Shown: positions 7,053-9,099 of the stretch, one piece after another
Position numbering within the stretch: the stretch's first letter is position 1
Layout: the number at the start of each line of letters is the position of its first letter
From: Porticoccus sp.
Lineage (GTDB): Bacteria > Pseudomonadota > Gammaproteobacteria > Pseudomonadales > Porticoccaceae
NCBI GenBank assembly: GCA_002685455.1
Contig: NYXF01000019.1
Coordinates: 1 to 9,099, forward strand
Length of the DNA stretch: 9,099 nucleotides
Reading direction: 5' to 3'
Program-made: the position numbers and the translations under genes
Notes under the pieces: generated by a model
Seen by the model: the letters and a program-made list of their open reading frames with translations, nothing else
Database searches by the model: none
What the model was told of the DNA's origin: nothing

Positions 7053-8918
7053 ATGGAAAATAAGAAAAATACGTATACTGAGGATAGTATTAGGTCTCTG
7101 GATTGGAAGGAACATATACGTACCAGGCCTGGAATGTATATCGGTAAACTAGGTGACGGCTCAGCTAAAGATGATGGTATTTATGTATTGATTAAAGAGG
7201 TCATAGACAACTCTATTGATGAGCATCTCATGGGTCATGGGAAGCAAATTAAAATTAAAGTCAAAGACCATAGAGTAGAAGTCAGGGATTATGGTAGAGG
7301 TATACCATTAGGGAAAGTTATTGATTGCGTATCAAAGATAAATACAGGAGGTAAGTACGACTCCGAAGCATTCCAAAAGTCAGTTGGATTGAATGGTGTG
7401 GGTTTAAAAGCTGTAAATGCCCTGTCTACTAAATTTCAGATTGAATCTTTCAGAGAAGGTGAAATAAAACATGCTGAATTCAAGAGAGGAGAGAACACCA
7501 CTGATAATCCTGTGGGAAGTACAGATCAAAAAAATGGAACATTTATAAGGTTTGAACCAGACAACTCAATATTTAAAAATTACAATTATATTCCTGAATA
7601 TCTAGAAGATCAGATATGGAATTACGCATACCTAAACTCTGGACTTACCTTAAACTATAACGGGAAGAAGTACCACTCAGAAAACGGACTCCTTGATCTT
7701 CTCGAAAGTAAGACGGATAAAGAATCTATCAGGTACCCTATAATCCACTTTAAAGGTAGTGAGATAGAATGTGCTATGACGCACACAAATAACTATGGTG
7801 AGGAGTACTACTCATTTGTGAACGGTCAGTACACGACTCAGGGAGGTACTCATCTAGCAGCATTCAGAGAGGCGGTAGTTAAGACGATAAGAGAGTTTTT
7901 TAAGAAGGATTATGACGCAACAGATATAAGAGCCAGTATAGCTGGTGCTGTTGCTATAAGGGTACAAGAGCCTGTGTTTGAGTCACAGACAAAGACAAAG
8001 CTAGGCTCTTTAAATGTTAGCCCAAAAGGTCAGAGCGTACGTGCCTTCGTTAATGAGTTTGTCAAAAAAGAACTTGATAACTACCTCCACAAAAACAGTG
8101 AGACAGCTCAGGCAATACAGAAGAGAATCATACAATCTGAGAGGGAGAGGAAAGAGATAGCAGGCATAAAAAAATTAGCTAATGAGAGAGCTAAAAAAGC
8201 AAAACTTCATAATAAAAAACTAAGAGACTGTAGAGTACATTATAATGATAAGAGGGGAGATGAAGAAATAAAAAATAACTCTATGATATTCATAACGGAG
8301 GGTGATTCTGCCAGTGGTTCGATAACAAAGTCGAGAGATGTGCAGACACAGGCTGTTTTTAGCCTCCGTGGTAAACCCTTTAACTGTTTTGGCCACACAA
8401 AGAAGATAGTCTATGAAAATGAAGAGTTTAATCTACTGCAACACGCACTAAACATTGAAGATGGTATAGATGGGTTAAGGTATAAAAAAATTGTAATTGC
8501 TACGGATGCAGATGTAGATGGAATGCATATAAGGCTATTGTTACTCACTTATTTCCTTCAGTTTTTCCCTGATCTTGTAAAGATGGGTCACGTCTATATT
8601 CTTGAGACACCGCTCTTTAGAGTGAGAAATAAGAAGAAGACTATGTACTGCTACGATGACGAAGAGAGAAATGCTGCGGTGAAGGAATTAGGAAAAAATC
8701 CTGAGATCACCAGATTTAAGGGTCTTGGTGAAATTTCTCCATCGGAGTTTAAGAATTTCATTGGAGATCAGATAAGACTTGAGCCTATAATCTTAAATAA
8801 AAAATCTAAAATTCAAGACCTGCTTACTTTTTATATGGGAAAAAACACGCCGGACAGACAGGAATTTATAATTGATAAACTAAGAGTGGAAAAAGATTTA
8901 ATAGAGTCAGAGGTATGA
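7053..8918 (+). CDS. parE: DNA topoisomerase IV subunit B (ATPase subunit)
   Basis: ATPase subunit of the type IIA topoisomerase that unlinks daughter chromosomes; it acts in the cytoplasm with ParC as a ParE2-ParC2 tetramer. It has 621 residues, about the usual ParE length and without the insertion seen in some GyrB proteins. GHKL ATPase motifs: RPGMYIG (25-31), EVIDNSIDE (49-57; Glu49 the expected catalytic base, Asn53 the magnesium ligand), DYGRGIP (79-85) and the ATP lid [16 protein letters not shown] (110-125). The transducer domain has the QTK loop (312-314, Lys314 contacting the gamma phosphate). The TOPRIM domain has EGDSA (416-420), DADVDG (485-490) and a TRFKGLGE motif (553-560). 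It ends in the typical [10 protein letters not shown] segment. All key residues are present. The parC start overlaps its stop codon (ATGA). The pairing with parC, plus the lid sequence with Asn where many GyrB/ParE proteins have His, favours topoisomerase IV of Bacteroidota over gyrase. It would be a target of novobiocin-type inhibitors. Confidence 0.95.
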   Translation: MENKKNTYTEDSIRSLDWKEHIRTRPGMYIGKLGDGSAKDDGIYVLIKEVIDNSIDEHLMGHGKQIKIKVKDHRVEVRDYGRGIPLGKVIDCVSKINTGGKYDSEAFQKSVGLNGVGLKAVNALSTKFQIESFREGEIKHAEFKRGENTTDNPVGSTDQKNGTFIRFEPDNSIFKNYNYIPEYLEDQIWNYAYLNSGLTLNYNGKKYHSENGLLDLLESKTDKESIRYPIIHFKGSEIECAMTHTNNYGEEYYSFVNGQYTTQGGTHLAAFREAVVKTIREFFKKDYDATDIRASIAGAVAIRVQEPVFESQTKTKLGSLNVSPKGQSVRAFVNEFVKKELDNYLHKNSETAQAIQKRIIQSERERKEIAGIKKLANERAKKAKLHNKKLRDCRVHYNDKRGDEEIKNNSMIFITEGDSASGSITKSRDVQTQAVFSLRGKPFNCFGHTKKIVYENEEFNLLQHALNIEDGIDGLRYKKIVIATDADVDGMHIRLLLLTYFLQFFPDLVKMGHVYILETPLFRVRNKKKTMYCYDDEERNAAVKELGKNPEITRFKGLGEISPSEFKNFIGDQIRLEPIILNKKSKIQDLLTFYMGKNTPDRQEFIIDKLRVEKDLIESEV

Positions 8919-9099
8919 GTGATTTAGATAAGAATATAGAAGATATTCAACCAATCTCTGATAACGCAGTATCTGACCTTTATGAGGATTGGTTTTTAGA
9001 CTATGCTTCCTACGTAATTCTTGAGAGGGCTATACCATCTATAGACGACGGCTTTAAACCGGTTCAGAGAAGAATTCTTCATTCGATGAATATGATAGA
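8915..9099 (+). CDS. parC: DNA topoisomerase IV subunit A, N-terminal fragment (3' truncated by window)
   Basis: Only the first 61 codons are visible; the frame runs off the right edge. The ATG at 8915 lies in an ATGA overlap with the parE stop, the usual sign of translational coupling, with a weak AGAGG just upstream. After an acidic leader of about 20 residues comes the ParC/GyrA N-terminal signature: [19 protein letters not shown] (residues 25-43) and [15 protein letters not shown] (44-58). The DGFKPVQRR form, with Phe in place of the Leu found in E. coli, is in my recollection common in Bacteroidota ParC. The catalytic tyrosine, the quinolone-resistance region and the C-terminal DNA-wrapping domain all lie beyond the window, so GyrA cannot be strictly excluded, but the parE linkage makes ParC the best call. 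Confidence 0.9.
   Translation, partial: MSDLDKNIEDIQPISDNAVSDLYEDWFLDYASYVILERAIPSIDDGFKPVQRRILHSMNMI

Noticed and set aside
7053..8918. GyrB instead of ParE
   Set aside because: The length, the absence of a GyrB-type insertion, and the direct overlap with a ParC/GyrA-type gene favour topoisomerase IV; Bacteroidota gyrB is usually not arranged this way.

Overview
The window looks like chromosomal DNA of a low-GC member of the Bacteroidota (Flavobacteriia or a relative). Three things point there. Two large secreted proteins end in type B sorting domains of the type IX secretion system (T9SS, the gliding/Por system found in this phylum). A PorP/SprF-family outer-membrane protein lies directly behind them. 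A linked topoisomerase IV pair (parE-parC) carries Bacteroidota-like motif variants. The starts lack clear Shine-Dalgarno sequences, two gaps carry TAnnTTTG-like promoter boxes, and arginine is encoded almost only by AGA/AGG, all of which fit.

Layout, all on the + strand: (1) positions 2-2629, the 3' part of a very large modular surface protein: the end of a LamG-like domain, three Ig-like modules, two calcium-binding TSP3-like stretches (one split by an inserted domain of about 190 residues), and a canonical type B C-terminal domain. (2) 2718-6050, a complete 1110-residue secreted protein: signal peptide, jelly-roll-like N-terminal domain, eight tandem cadherin-like repeats of about 100 residues, and a divergent type B C-terminal domain. 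(3) 6050-7006, a PorP/SprF-family protein whose ATG overlaps the preceding stop codon by one base. (4) 7053-8918, parE, complete. (5) 8915 to the right edge, the first 61 codons of parC, overlapping parE by four bases.

Genes 1-3 look like a surface-display cassette: two adhesin-like T9SS substrates and the kind of outer-membrane partner known to be needed for secretion or anchoring of type B substrates (by analogy with SprB/SprF of Flavobacterium johnsoniae). Genes 4-5 are a housekeeping operon for chromosome decatenation and are probably transcribed separately from their own short-leader promoter. I see no RNA gene, CRISPR array, insertion sequence or strong hairpin terminator. The gaps are only 88 and 46 bases. 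No wholly new system is evident. The most unusual points are the domain inserted inside a calcium-binding repeat stretch and the divergent sorting domain of the second cargo protein beside its putative partner.
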